From positions 38,642,759 through 38,702,758 of the forward strand of contig NC_087063.1 of NCBI RefSeq assembly GCF_963678635.1: a stretch of 60,000 nucleotides of DNA, given 5' to 3'. Position 1 is the first letter of the stretch. Each line of letters begins with the position of its first letter. Both the position numbers and the translations under genes were made by a program. This stretch comes from Symsagittifera roscoffensis. Lineage: Eukaryota > Xenacoelomorpha > Acoela > Convolutidae. Below the pieces are notes generated by a model. It saw nothing but the letters and a program-made list of their open reading frames with translations. It was not told where the DNA came from and searched no databases. This document shows, in pieces, positions 12,801-25,700 of the stretch.

Positions 12801-15800
12801 TCAAATTTTAAATCAATTTTTTTGGCTACATTTGCACGTTTTCAGTTAGAAAGCACACCGTGCCTTTTGATTGGTAAATAAATATGTAATGGACTCTAAA
12901 GGAATCAATGATAAATCTCAAAAAAAATCCACGGCCTAAATAACTTACCTCACTGTTAATTGACGCTCAAAAAACTAGAATACACACATGACATTTTTGG
13001 AATATAGGGTTCTTATTAGATGAAAAAAGAACTTGATTTGATTAGAGTACACAATCTGACTGTGATCATTCAATAATTTATAATTATAGGCAACTGACAG
13101 ATGGAAAAGAGTAATGAACGCAAGCAAACTAAACAAGAACGACTTGTTTTAACCGCGAAAAATCAAAATTGAGCGTGAACAAATTTTGAGATTTTTCCTG
13201 AAAAAAATATCAGCAAGACCTATATAAGAGTCCGCGAAATCAGAGTCCGCAAACACAAGTCCGCGAAATCAATTTTTACCGGAAAAAAATTCGATTGCAC
13301 ACACAGAAAAAACGAGGTCCGGCCGGGACTGGAGCCCCAGACATTAGGGTGCAAGGCGACGGCGTTAACTCAGTGGCCTTAGGGTGCCAGGTGAGGGCAA
13401 TTGTCAACAAAATTGGATGTTCATAAGCTTTAATAAGACAGCAATTGAGATTTGAAAGAAAACGTGTTTAAGGAAAAAAATTTGTTAACGATTACAAGAC
13501 ACTCGTTCTGGGAAATCAAAATTAAACGTCACTAGTCAAAATATAAATCAATTTTTTTTGGCCACATTTGCACGTTTTCAGTTAGAAAGCACACCGTGCC
13601 TTTGATTGGTAAATAAATATGTAATGGACTCTAAAGGAATCAAAGATAAATCTCAAAAAAAATCCACGGCCTAAATAATTTACCTCACTGTTAATTGACG
13701 CTCAAAAAACTAGAATACACACATGACATTTTTGGAATATAGGGTCCTTATTAGATGAAAAAAGAACTTGATTTGATTAGAGTACACAATCTGACTGTGA
13801 TCATTCAATAATTTATAATTATAGGCAACTGACAGATGGAAAAGAGTAATGAACGCAAGCAAACTAAACAAGAACGACTTGTTTTAACAGCGAAAAATCA
13901 AAATTGAGCGTGAACAAATTTTGAGATTTTTCCTGAAAAAAATATCAGCAAGACCTATATAAGAGTCCGCGAAATCAGAGTCCGCAAACACAAGTCCGCG
14001 AAATCAATTTTTACCGGAAAAAAATTCGATTGCACACACTGAAAAAACGAGGTCCGGCCGGGACTGGAGCCCCAGACATTAGGGTGCAAGGCGACGGCGT
14101 TAACTCAAGAGGCCTTAGGGTGCCAGGTGAGGGCAATTGTCAACAAAATTGGATGTTCATAAGCTTTAATAAGACAGCAATTGAGATTTGAAAGAAAAGG
14201 TGTTTACGGAAAAAAATTTTGTTAACGATTACAAGACACTCGTTCTGGGAAATCAAAATTAAACGTCACTAGTCAAAATAAAAATCAATTTTTTTTGGCC
14301 ACATTTGCACGTTTTCAGTTAGAAAGCACACCGTGCCTTTTGATTGGTAAATAAATATGTAATGGACTCTAAAGGAATCAAAGATAAATCTCAAAAAAAA
14401 TCCACGGCCTAAATAATTTACCTCACTGTTAATTGACGCTCAAAAAACTAGAATACACACATGACATTTTTGGAATATAGGGTTCTTATTAGATGAAAAA
14501 AGAACTTGATTTGATTAGAGTACACAATCTGACTGTGATCATTCAATAATTTATAATTATAGGCAACTGACAGATGGAAAAGAGTAATGAACGCAAGCAA
14601 ACTAAACAAGAACGACTTGTTTTAACCGCGAAAAATCAAAATTGAGCGTGAACAAATTTTGAGATTTTTCCTGAAAAAAATATCAGCAAGACCTATATAA
14701 GAGTCCGCGAAATCAGAGTCCGCAAACACAAGTCCGCGAAATCAATTTTTACCGGAAAAAAATTCGATTGCACACACTGAAAAAACGAGGTCCGGCCGGG
14801 ACTGGAGCCCCAGACATTAGGGTGCAAGGCGACGGCGTTAACTCAGAGGCCTTAGGGTGCCAGGTGAGGGCAATTGTCAACAAAATTGGATGTTCATAAG
14901 CTTTAATAAGACAGCAATTGAGATTTGAAAGAAAAGGTGTTTACGGAAAAAAATTTTGTTAACGATTACAAGACACTCGTTCTGGGAAATCAAAATTAAA
15001 CGTCACTAGTCAAAATATAACTAAATTTTTTTTGGCCACATTTGCACGTTTTCAGTTAGAAAGCACACCGTGCCTTTTGATTGGTAAATGAATATGTAAT
15101 GGACTCTAAAGGAATCAAAGATAAATCTCAAAAAAAATCCACGGCCTAAATAATTTACCTCACTGTTAATTGACGCTCAAAAAACTAGAATACACACATG
15201 ACATTTTTGGAATATAGGGTTCTTATTAGATGAAAAAAGAACTTGATTTGATTAGAGTACACAATCTGACTGTGATCATTCAATAATTTATAATTATAGG
15301 CAACTGACAGATGGAAAAGAGTAATGAACGCAAGCAAACTAAACAAGAACGACTTGTTTTAACCGCGAAAAATCAAAATTGAGCGTGAACAAATTTTGAG
15401 ATTTTTCCTGAAAAAAATATCAGCAAGACCTATATAAGAGTCCGCAAACACAAGTCCGCGAAATCAATTTTTACCGGAAAAAAATTCGATTGCACACACT
15501 GAAAAAACGAGGTCCGGCCGGGACTGGAGCCCCAGACGTTAGGGTGCAAGGCGACGGCGTTAACTCAGAGGCCTTAGGGTGCCAGGTGAGGGCAATTGTC
15601 AACAAAATTGGATCTTCATAAGCTTTAATAAGACAGCAATTGAGATTTGAAAGAAAAGGTGTTTACGGAAAAAAAATTTGTTAACGATTACAAGACACTC
15701 GTTCTGGGAAATCAAAATTAAACGTCACTAGTCAAATTATAAATCAATTTTTTTGGCTACATTTGCACGTTTTCAGTTAGAAAGCACACCGTGCCTTTTG

Positions 15801-17515
15801 ATTGGTAAACAAATATGTAATGGACTCTAAAGGAATCAAAAGATAAATCTCAAAAAAATCCACGGCCTAAATAATTTACCTCACTGTTAATTGACGCTCA
15901 AAAAACTAGAAAACACACATGACATTTTTGGAATATAGGGTTCTTATTAGATGAAAAAAACAACTTGATTTGATTAGAGTACACAATCTGACTGTGATCA
16001 TTCAATAATTTATAAACATAGGCAACTGACAGGTGGAAAAGAGTAATGAACGCAAGGAAACTAAACAAGAACGACTTGTTTTAACCGCGAAAAATCAAAA
16101 TTGAGCGTGAAGAAATTTTGAGATTATTCCTGAAAAAAAATATCAGCAAGACCTATATAAGAGTCCGCGAAATCAGAGTCCGCAAACACAAGTCCGCGAA
16201 ATCAATTTTTACCGGAAAAAAATTCGATTGCACACACTGAAAAAACGAGGTCCGGCCGGGACTGGAACCCCAGACATTAGGGTGCAAGGCGACGGCGTTA
16301 ACTCAGTGGCCTTAGGGTGCCAGGTGAGGGCAATTGTCAACAAAATTGAATGTTCATAAGCTTTAATAAGACAGCAATTGAGATTTGAAAGAAAACGTGT
16401 TTACGGAAAAAAATTTTGTTAACGATTACAAGACACTCGTTCTGGGAAATCAAAATTAAACGTCACTAGTCAAAATATAAATCAATTTTTTTTGGCCACA
16501 TTTGCACGTTTTCAGTTAGAAAGCACACCGTGCCTTTGATTGGTAAATAAATATGTAATGGACTCTAAAGGATTCAAAGATAAATCTCAAAAAAAATCCA
16601 CGGCCTAAATAATTTACCTCACTGTTAATTGACGCTCAAAAAACTAGAAAACACACATGACATTTTTGGAATATAGGGTTCTTATTAGATGAAAAAAAAA
16701 CAACTTGATTTGATTAGAGTACACAATCTGACTGTGATCATTCAATAATTTATAAACATAGGCAACTGACAGGTGGAAAAGAGTAATGAACGCAAGGAAA
16801 CTAAACAAGAACGACTTGTTTTAACCGCGAAAAATCAAAAATGAGCGTGAAGAAATTTTAAGATTTTTCCTGAAAAAAATATCAGCAAGACCTATATAAG
16901 AGTCCGCGAAATCAGAGTCCGCAAACACAAGTCCGCGAAATCAATTTTTTCCGGAAAAAAATTCGATTGCACACACTGAAAAAACGAGGTCCGGCCGGGA
17001 CTGGAACCCCAGACATTAGGGTGCAAGGCGACGGCGTTAACTCAGTGGCCTTAGGGTGCCAGGTGAGGGCAATTGTCAACAAAATTGGATGTTCATAAGC
17101 TTTAATAAGACAGCAATTGAGATTTGAAAGAAAACGTGTTTACAGAAAAAAATTATGTTAACGATTAAAAGACACTCGTTCTGGGGAATCAAAATTAAAC
17201 GTCACTAGTCAAAATATAAATCAATTTTTTTGGCCATATTTGCACGTTTTCAGTTAGAAAGCACACGGTGCCTTTTGATTGGTAAATAAATATGTAATGG
17301 ACTCTCAAGGAATCAAAAGATAAATCTCAAAAAAATCCACGGCCTAAATAATTTACCTCACTGTTAATTGACGCTCAAAAAACTAGAAAACACACATGAC
17401 ATTTTTGGAATATAGGGTTCTTATTAGATGAAAAAAACAACTTGATTTGATTAGAGTACACAATCTGACTGTGATCATTCAATAATTTATAAACATAGGC
17501 AACTGACAGATGGAA

Positions 17516-17662
17516 AAGAGTAATGAACGCAAGGAAACTAAACAAAAACGACTTGTTTTAACCGCGAAAAATCAAAATTGAGCGTGAACAAATTTTGAGA
17601 TTTTTCCTGAAAAAAATATCAGAAAGACCTATATAAGAGTCTTCACGACGTTCATTACTCTT
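17516..17662. mobile_element. Short inverted-repeat element closing the satellite
   Basis: AAGAGTAATGAACG (17516-17529) is matched by its exact reverse complement CGTTCATTACTCTT (17649-17662), giving 14-bp perfect terminal inverted repeats around 119 bp. The left two thirds are the same sequence found in every satellite unit, from AAGAGTAATGAACG to TATATAAGAG. Only here is the right terminus present. This suggests that the satellite unit was built from, or inserted into, such an element. No transposase is present. Confidence 0.65.
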
Positions 17663-17870
17663 AATAAACATATCCGGAACGATGGTGATATTCCTCTCCT
17701 TTTTATGAAATTTATCTCCTTTTTGAGCAAAGCAAACATTTAATCTTGTGACAAAAACAATTGAATTAAAATTTTTGTTATCAATTAAACACAAGCAAAA
17801 AATAGCAAAACTGAGCTTTGAAATTGCAATAAAAATACAAAAGCACGTGGCTACAAAAACAAGACTTAGC

Positions 17871-17940
17871 CGACTACAAGATTTGAACCTCAGATCCCCT
17901 GATAATGCAAAATTCGTCTCCGACTGAGCCAACTGTCCCA
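17871..17940 (-). other. tRNA-like sequence (SINE head or tRNA pseudogene)
   Basis: The minus strand reads A-box-like GTTGGCTCAGTCGG, then an anticodon-arm-like TTTTGCATT, then GGTTCAAATC as a B box, with tRNA-like spacing. A TGC (alanine) anticodon is implied. The acceptor stem is poor, so a functional tRNA is unlikely. Confidence 0.5.
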
Positions 17941-18264
17941 GCTTTTATATCAAATTTACGGATTTTTTTAAAACAGCTAATAGACAGTTTGAAAAAATAA
18001 ACACAGAGGCGAAGTTGCACTTCGCATACAAAAGCAAAAATATGACCGACGCTACTTGGAAAAACTGAATGAGTAAAACTATGAGTCTACAAAACTTCTT
18101 AAGTGACGAACGCCAATTATGAGTCTACATAATTGCTAATTGACGCAAGCCAATTATGACGCATTAGCAGTATCAGTCAACTTGAAAAGAAATTTACCAA
18201 CTAACATACCTCAATTTATAAAGCGTACACATTTTAACTAGTATACGAAAAAGTTCATTAAGAA

Positions 18265-18339
18265 CGTCCGACCCCGCCCAGGTTCGAACCCTCTTTTTTG
18301 CTGCTGTTCTCCTTCCCTACCTCTACGCTAAAGAACCAT
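18265..18339 (-). other. tRNA-like sequence (SINE head or tRNA pseudogene)
   Basis: The minus strand has TTAGCGTAGAGGTAGGG as an A-box-like D arm and GGTTCGAACCTGG as a strong B box 45-50 bp downstream. The segment between them is A-rich with no clear anticodon stem. The layout is tRNA-derived but not a convincing functional tRNA. Confidence 0.5.
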
Positions 18340-18404
18340 GATACCTCGAAGCTAAAGTGCTATTCGTAATATAAAACTCTGTGTTAATATCCTTAGCATT
18401 GGCT

Positions 18405-18797
18405 TGTATAATGAACGCAAGGAATCTTGTGTTTTGAAAATTTCAACTTTCGAATTTCTAAGAAACAATATATGGCCTTAAAGCTCTTAGAATATCTAGA
18501 ACAATTTATGATTGCACTTTTTTTAAAAAAAAAGTTAATCCAATTTGAGAAAATTGGAAAAAAAATTATTCCGCTCAAAGATCTGAAAATTAAAATCAAT
18601 TTTCAAAACTAAAAGTCGATCACGTTTTACACTTTAGATGTTCGAGAGTGGAGTTAGCTTTTCTTTTAACAAAGGAACCGAACTTAAACTCAAACGTCAA
18701 ACCGTGAAAAATCAAATTTTCAATTTTTTCCTAAGAAAAAACAAAGAAAAAAATCACCATGGCATATGTAAGATATTCATTACGTTCATTACTCTTA
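18405..18797. mobile_element. Diverged relative of the short inverted-repeat element
   Basis: It begins TATAATGAACGCAAGG and ends CGTTCATTACTCTTA (18783-18797), the same termini as the element at 17516-17662. Near its right end CCGTGAAAAATCAAA and TTTTTTCCT match the satellite unit (CCGCGAAAAATCAAAATTGAG ... TTTTTCCTG in shortened form). So this is a diverged member of the same family with a longer, different interior. It appears non-autonomous and has no coding capacity. Confidence 0.5.
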
Positions 18798-19467
18798 CAG
18801 TGTAGATACCAGGGGAATGAGGATCTAACATAGGCGGTAAAACACAAGCTTTTGAAGCGCTCGCCAAGCTTTTGAAGCTATCTTGCGCCAGTCAGGTAGG
18901 TGAAAACTTGCACCCGTATAAAATCGGTTGTTTATCTGTGGTCCCTGTATCACATCGGTTGTTTCTCGAATCAAATTATTTTTAGTACCATCGGAATTTT
19001 TCGAAATTTGATTAATCCCGCAACATAACATATTTTGAACTAGTTGACTATTGAAACCTAGCTCACCAGCGTCGGTAAACAATAACGAAGTAATCAGATG
19101 TCTTGTTAGATAAACACTCTCAAAAGACGATTGAATCAAATAAACTCACAATGACATAAAAGATACAGACTTTTCAAGAAAAAAATAAAACTAATTAAAA
19201 ACAGATAATTGATCACGATTCTGATAATCGAAATAACCAACCGCTAACTCTCCACGAAGAATGACGCATATATCAATTTTAATATCATATTTTCCAGACT
19301 TTTCGACAATCAGAGTTTCGTATTGATTATCCAAAGAGATTTTCATAGAGATGAGGGTCAATTAATCTGAACAAAAATGCGGGACAAAAAGCATATAAGG
19401 TTTAAAAAGTTAGAGTTACTTTTGGGTTTGAGATTGCGCATGCTTCCTATCAAAACTTGCAGATAAT
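18798..19467. other. 3' flank of U1-70K, no gene recognised
   Basis: This stretch lies directly downstream of the U1-70K stop codon (minus strand), so it should hold the 3' UTR and the polyadenylation site. I see no AATAAA close to the stop. A 104-codon minus frame (18825-19139) starts MIQSSFESVYLTRH and resembles nothing I can name. A short direct duplication, AAGCTTTTGAAGC, lies at about 18846 and 18868. Confidence 0.35.
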
Positions 19468-19723
19468 TCAGTAGACATAAGGAGGAGCCTCTCCGCCGTT
19501 GGGTTCCTGCTTGGCCACTGCTGCTTGACCAATTTCCTCGGCGACTCCGTCGTCGTTTCCGTTGCTCTTGGACGTGGCCGTGCCTCTGTCTCTCTCTTTG
19601 TCTTTATCTCCTCTGTCCCTGTCTCTGTCTCGAGACCTCTTGCGCTTCTTCTCTCTGCTGCGACTTCGCTTCCTCTTGCTCTCCTTCTCCTCCTTCTCTC
19701 TGTCACGAGACTTGGATCTCTTC
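19468..19723 (-). CDS. snRNP70: U1-70K exon 10 (residues 297-381, stop TGA)
   Basis: Acceptor AAATTTGTAG. Encodes [20 protein letters not shown] and further RD/RE repeats, then an acidic-to-neutral end GGEAPPYVY and TGA at 19468-19470. The frame carried over from exon 9 is the only one without a stop. Confidence 0.93.
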
Positions 19724-22700
19724 CTACAAATTTGAAATTACAACATCCTACTGCTTAACTGCTTGTTTATTAAAAGAGATCAACATTCAAAAAAAATTTC
19801 GCTGGTTTTACCAAGCTGACACCAAAAACAGAACTGGAAAACTAGACCAACCGGTTCGGACACGACACTTCTCTATTACACATTTTATTTTTAAAACACT
19901 GTGAACAAGTACATAATAAGAACATAGCTAGCCAACAGACGGTTGGAAAAATGAGAATGAGGTCAAGGAAAACACCTATTTGAATTTCTGAGTTTCAAAG
20001 TCTCCCTAAATCTCTTGAAATCTTTAGTGATTGACACTTTTGACACAGAGGCGAAGCTTTGCTTCGCACAAACTAGCGAGAATACGCCAAAAAAGCAGCT
20101 CTATAAGGTGCAATAAGAAAATTTAGAAATAAGCCTCGAACAAGTAAAAAAAAATCGGATACGTCTGGGATTCAAACCTGCGACCTAGAGATTAAGAGTC
20201 TCGCACACTAACCACTCAGCCACCAAACACAAGCAACAAGTAAAGCACAAAACAGATGCTATGCAATTTCCAATACAACAGTGAAATTTTCAAATAAGTG
20301 AACACTTTAGGTTCGAAAAAAAAGGTTCGTAATAACACAATAAGCTGACGCTAGTGTAATCAAACATAGTCATCCGAAAGACATGGAAGAGGGCTTGACA
20401 TATGAAATTAGTGGTGACAGGATCCCATACGAAAGTATTCCATTACAAAATATCCCAATGGGAACAATAGCCCATGCCAATATAGCCCACGTCAATTAAA
20501 ACATCCCATAGAGGATTAAAAATTAATTTATGATATAGGTTACCAAAGATTGGTGCATATATCTATATCGCAATTAAAAAGAGACTCAATTCAACTGCCT
20601 CAATCATTTCGAGACGCCATATAGAGATAGTGCTAATGGTAAAAAGACTCTTTCCAAGGGATTAAAATTGATTTTTCAACCTGCAAATGGAGTCATAATT
20701 GAGAAAAATTTTGATAATGAAACACAACGCAAAGATATATCACATAGCACCAATGCAATGAACACCAATATGACAGATTTTATCTACGTTAAAACTCAAG
20801 GCAAAGCGTTACTTATCTTGGACCATTATTTCGTTCAATCACGAGCATAGCCATGAGTTTAACCCCGGTCGCGTAGAAGCAAAGCAGCTAGTTAGTCAGT
20901 TGAAAGAAACAACAAAATCGCAAAACAATCCTGTAAATAACCAGTTGATAGCGGCTAGCCGAGAGACTGAACGACAATCCGGCAATTCAGCTTTCACTTC
21001 CTTCACGTGCAGCCCTGACAAGAACCCTCAATAGGAACAAAACGCAAGAATCACTCGAAGTGATTCCATCGACCGACGTCACTTCAACATTCCCGAAAAA
21101 TATTTAACTTTTTGACTACATGATAGCGGAAAAGAAGACAATGACGATTCCTTATTCTCGAGGATATGGAAAACTTAAATGCTCCTCGCGCTCATAGCGG
21201 TTTGGTTTTGTGATTAAAACATCCCATCGAGAATTAAAAATTAATTTATGATATAGATTACCAAAAATTAGTGCATATATCTATATCGCAATTAAAAAGA
21301 GACTCAATTCAACATGCCTCAATCGCGTTCATAGCAAATTTTGGTTTTGTGATTGAACTTTTAAGAAATGTCCGTCTCGATTTTATCAATTGTACACAGT
21401 ACATATCCAGATTGGCGGCTTTTATCCCCCCTGCATTTACGTTTTGTTGGAGTCCACTTACATCAGTTCTTTCGAAGCCCTGATTAGCCTTATTGGAGTT
21501 CATTGACTTCGAAAAGGCTGCCTTGAATGCATTTTCGTTACTATATAAAACCGAAATCAAAGGTTGCTACTTTCATTTATGTCAAAGTTTCCTTCACAAG
21601 CTTTCAGAGTTCAGTCTGAAAAAACCTATGAAAACAATGCTAAGCTAGCCTTAACCTTGAAAATGATCACAGCTTAGGCTTCGTTCCTATCTCAGATGTC
21701 ACATCTGCGTTTACTCTTGTCATAGACGAAATTTGCCAAACTGTCGATCAGTTCGACATTCCAACTGATATCCACGAGAAAAATGATATGCTCGCATCAT
21801 ATTTCCAGAAAACTTATTTTGAAGGAGAAATAAGCGGTCGACAACAGCGTGATCCTTTGTTCATCCAGCTCTATGGAATCATTACGACAAGGCGGCGGCT
21901 GGCCTCATTCGAACAACCAATGCAGTTGAAGGCTGGCATAACGGCGCTACGTCGCTTTTACAGGGGAACCAACCCCTCGATTCATACGTTTTTAGAAAAA
22001 CTCAACTTGATTCTGAAAACAAGAAGTTCAATATTCAGAAAGCAAGCAGCGGTACCACCATTCAAACCCGTAAAAAATACCGAGAACTCAATGAAAAAGT
22101 CCGAATGATAACTAAATCCTCCAAAAACTCAGATACAGTAAATTATGTTCAAGTCTGGCTCATTTAACACTCTCCTAGATTTCATTTTGCCAAATTGTCG
22201 GCCTAATTTTCTCAAATCGTCATTTTGATGCATTCTAATAAATTTTCCAAAAATCATAAAGTTTTTGGCTTTATAGCCATCGTAGAGGTACCATTTTTTG
22301 GGAGGTGATGGAGGCCAATACAACAATAACTTTGCCTTTTCCCTCACCCCGCCCCCCATACTGGATTTGGGGACAAATTTTATCGATTTCGAATTAAAAC
22401 TTTTGATCCACCGCGAATCGATCGTTTGATCTTTTGACCGAGAGTCATATTCTTTAACCATAGTCATATCTTTATACTTCGATAGTTCAAAAGATTGGTA
22501 GATTGAAAACGTGCGTTGAATATTTCACGCTTTGAACTGAATTTGATTCCACGCTCTTTTTCAGAAGTTAGCATTGCTTTGATCAGTTTGTTCAATTCCG
22601 GCATCTTGGTTTTAAATCCTTTGATTAATCTATTGCGATGTTTCAATTGGTTCGATTCCTCAGATGGGGTAATTTAATTTACGTGGGCTACTTCGTCCTG

Positions 22701-25700
22701 GGATATTTTTACTTCTGGGTTATTTTGACTGGGATAACTTCGCCTGGGATAAAAAGGTGAGGGATAATTTGTCATGAAACCGAAATTAGTATCTTGGTGT
22801 CTTGCGGTATATTTTTTGTTGCGCTCATTCTCCCAAGTTGAAAGGATGAAGTACCTTTAAAGCCCTTGAAAAATCTATATCGAGAATAATTTCTGAATGA
22901 TTTTGGTTTTCAGACTATTTTCATCCTCGCCATCATAAGCATTCATATATCACTGTCCATAGATAGCCATACAGTCTCGGATAAGAGCTGGCCAGCGCGT
23001 ACGCGACGCAGCTGTCTCTTTGGTTATAACAAACCACGTCTCTTGCCACGTTCGCTATGAGTTTGGGCGGTTTCAACAGTATTTTCAGGTCTTCTTTGAC
23101 CGATTTCTCTCTAACCGGTCTTAACTCCAGCTGCTTGTCGTTTCTATGTGAGGTTTGCTTTTGCGAAGCGAATTGGAAGCGATTCTTGAGGCACTCTGAG
23201 CACGTGGCCAATCCACTTCAGGTGACCTTTTCTGACGTTTTGACCAGTACGAGTGATCACTTAAAAGTCGTCTTCTTGGTAAAGTGTTTCATCAAGTCAG
23301 TTAGTCAATTGTTCGGGGCCGCAAAATTTGTTATTGCAAAATGTTTATCAATTGAGATAATTATTTTTCAGCCTGTTAACTTTGCCGTATTCAGAAATCG
23401 TTTTATTTTGCCGGAGATTTTGGAAGAGTACATTCGAGCAAAAGTCTATCCTACATATAATTTGCGATATATTATGTTCACGGATATTATTGTCCACATT
23501 TGCACATGAGCGACTAGTGTTACATAGTTGTATCGACACTTTACCTCTTTCGCTCTCTGCTTCGACTCTTCTCTTTGCCTGTTCTGCTTCTACTATCTTC
23601 GCCTCCTCCAGAGCCAGCAGCAGCAACAGTAGCACCTCCCTCTTTCTCCCTCTCCCTCTCTTCCTTCCTCTCCTTGCGGCTGTGTCTGTCTTTGTCTCTA
23701 TCGCCCCTTTCTTTACTCCTGCTCCTCCTCCGTCTACTCTCACCCGCACTCGATCGGTTGTTGGCCCGACTCACTGACCTAGACACACACACACAAAAAA
23801 TATATGAAAAAATCAATCAAATATTCTGCTCATCGTCCAATTATTCTGGATTCGAAAAAGAAAACTGTACAGGTCTACCTATGAAAAAAAAATTATTTCA
23901 AATTCAGTTTAAGCACCTTAACATTTTTCAACAATTTGTGAGTACAACAAATAATCTATAAGGATTTGAAAGCTTCAAAACTTCATAAATTCCAAACCTA
24001 TTAAACCACAGGAGGTAGATTGCGCAGGCAGATTCCCAATACAAAAATGGACAAAAAAACAATACCTAGCAACACCGCCTAGCAAGAAGCAGGTTTTACC
24101 GTTCTGATTTCTCGTCGTATCCGAGATCTCGCTTCCACTTGGGTAAGAGGGTGCGTCTAGTGTTTCCCAGTCCACCTCCTAAAATACACATGATTTCAAA
24201 ATGTACTGCTCATATAAATAAAAAAACGTAATCAGTTGCAAAATTAGAGTATCTCCCATATTGAGAGAAGCACGATTTCCTTAAGCGGAGAGTAGCATGT
24301 CTGATGTTTCAATTCAGGTGTGTTGTCTGTAGTATACTTACCCAGTCTGCGGGGCAGCCATCCCTCCACTGTCCTTGCACGTTCTACATCAACCAATACG
24401 CGCCTACCGTCTATTTTCTTACCATCTGCGTGTTTGTAGGCCGCTTAAAATGCAAAACAAGCCCAAGTCAACAATGAACCAAACTTTCAACAGCCAAGCT
24501 TCCATCCTTCCCACTAGAGCAATTTTGCTCATTTTGACGTTATTTTCAACTGATTTCCTTTTTTAGTCTCGACCATCATTAATTGGTGTGGATGTTGCTT
24601 ATATTTTATGCAATGATGTTTTATGTTCGGCCTAAAGGGTGTTGAGCGTTTGGTTATACAAACCTCGCCACCTTACCCTTATGTGTGTCTGGTTAAAACA
24701 AGACTAGGTCCTCGATAGGATAGGCTAGGATGCGACCGACAAGAGAATGATGCCTCAGGTATAGTAGTAGCAGTACACTGCATAATACATCTCCGAGTGA
24801 GGAGGAACAACGTCAAATCCCTCAATATCTTTACGCGTCCGCCACCGCGCTCATCTAGAAACATCACGTGCCATAACAGATATCATCGTATCATCCCCCA
24901 TACTATTAAGCTATTCTATACTGTACTGACACTTGAATTGTTTTCTCCTCTTTTAAATACTTCTCGTCTTACTTATCCATGTTCCTAGTGCCTTGAATAC
25001 TATACCTGGACCCAAGGCAATTTTCTTGTCGTTTCTACAATCGTCAAAAAATTCAAAACCCTAAGAATATGCAACTTACAGCGCATGTCTCGTTCATGCT
25101 CATATTCTATGAATGCGTATCCTCTTGGCTTTCCGTCCAAATCGTGAACTATTTTTATCTAAAACGTCACAAGCGTCACAAAAATCAAAATTTTTGGATG
25201 AGGTTTAAAGAAATAAGCTATCAAACAATTAACAATAATCAAGTTTAAAAAATTCTACGATGAGCTTCGAACTTGCAATAATGGTGAAAGGAAACGTGTG
25301 TGAGGGTTTCCATTTAAATTCTGATATGAATAAGCAAGCTAGAGAAATTTTGACGCAAAAGAGATTAAAATTTCAAAAATCCACCATGACATCAGCAATT
25401 TTACGAGATATATTGAATATGTTGAAGGTGTCTTTGAATAAATACCTTTCTAATGGGTCCGTAATGCTCAAATTCTCTTCTTAGCTTTGATTCGCTTGTG
25501 TCAAAATTCTGAAATGTAATCGGAATTAAAATGGAACTAAAGGCCACTTGAATTGATTGATGGGCAAGGGTGTCACTTACAAGTCTTGCAACAAAGAGTG
25601 TTTTGAAAGAGTCTGAAGTAGCATCTGTAATCTCAGTCGGATCATCTGCGAGAAAAAGAAACAAATTAGAAAACAGACGCTCATTTTTACATATCAAACT

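Larger units (their letters stand above)
2955..17640. repeat. Satellite array, 20 units of about 737 bp
   Basis: The anchor GGTCCGGC(C/T)GGGACTGG begins at 3028, 3764, 4473, 5207, 5946, 6683, 7422, 8159, 8898, 9634, 10371, 11108, 11844, 12580, 13316, 14051, 14789, 15511, 16249 and 16988. Most spacings are 734-739 bp. Two short units (709 and 722 bp) have lost 29 and about 15 bp from an internal GTCCGC sub-repeat. Between about 5060 and 9000 the units alternate between two variants: GACAGGTGG with GAAGAAATTTTGAGATTA, and GACAGATGG with GAACAAATTTTGAGATTT. This makes a 1476-bp higher-order dimer. Each unit also holds the left end of the small inverted-repeat element seen complete at 17516-17662, a TATATAAG motif and a tRNA-like module. 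Both array edges fall near the same sub-repeat zone. Open frames of 60-80 codons recur once per unit or dimer and look like by-products, not genes. Confidence 0.97.
20413..22781 (+). mobile_element. Mutator-like (MULE) DNA transposon remnant in U1-70K intron 9
   Basis: Coding remnants of a FLYWCH-type DNA-binding domain (about 20770-20970) and a MULE transposase C-terminus (21658-22125) lie in the right order on the plus strand. They are flanked by imperfect, subterminally repetitive inverted ends. Read inward, both ends start GG, then TGACA, then repeats of ATCCCA / TAGCCCACGT(C/A)AATTAAA. Identical 9-bp sequences (GAAATTAGT) lie outside each end, matching the 8-10-bp target duplications known for MULEs. 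The DDE catalytic core is deleted or unrecognisable, so the copy is dead. It lies antisense inside the host intron. Confidence 0.8.

Noticed and set aside
2955-17640. CRISPR-like array
   Set aside because: Units are about 737 bp of continuous homology with no short repeat/spacer alternation, in a eukaryotic context.
20045-20076. Helitron 3' end (hairpin followed by CTAG)
   Set aside because: GCGAAGC-TTT-GCTTCGC is followed by CTAG after only five bases, the related hairpin at 18009-18025 lacks CTRR, and no Rep/helicase remnant is present.
17871-20230. Functional tRNA genes
   Set aside because: A and B boxes are present, but acceptor and T stems do not pair well; they are better read as tRNA-derived repeats or pseudogenes.
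23348-23961. Plus- and minus-strand frames of 91-133 codons around the RS exon as separate genes
   Set aside because: They are low-complexity shadows of the purine-rich RS-coding strand; only the frame continuing the RRM is supported.
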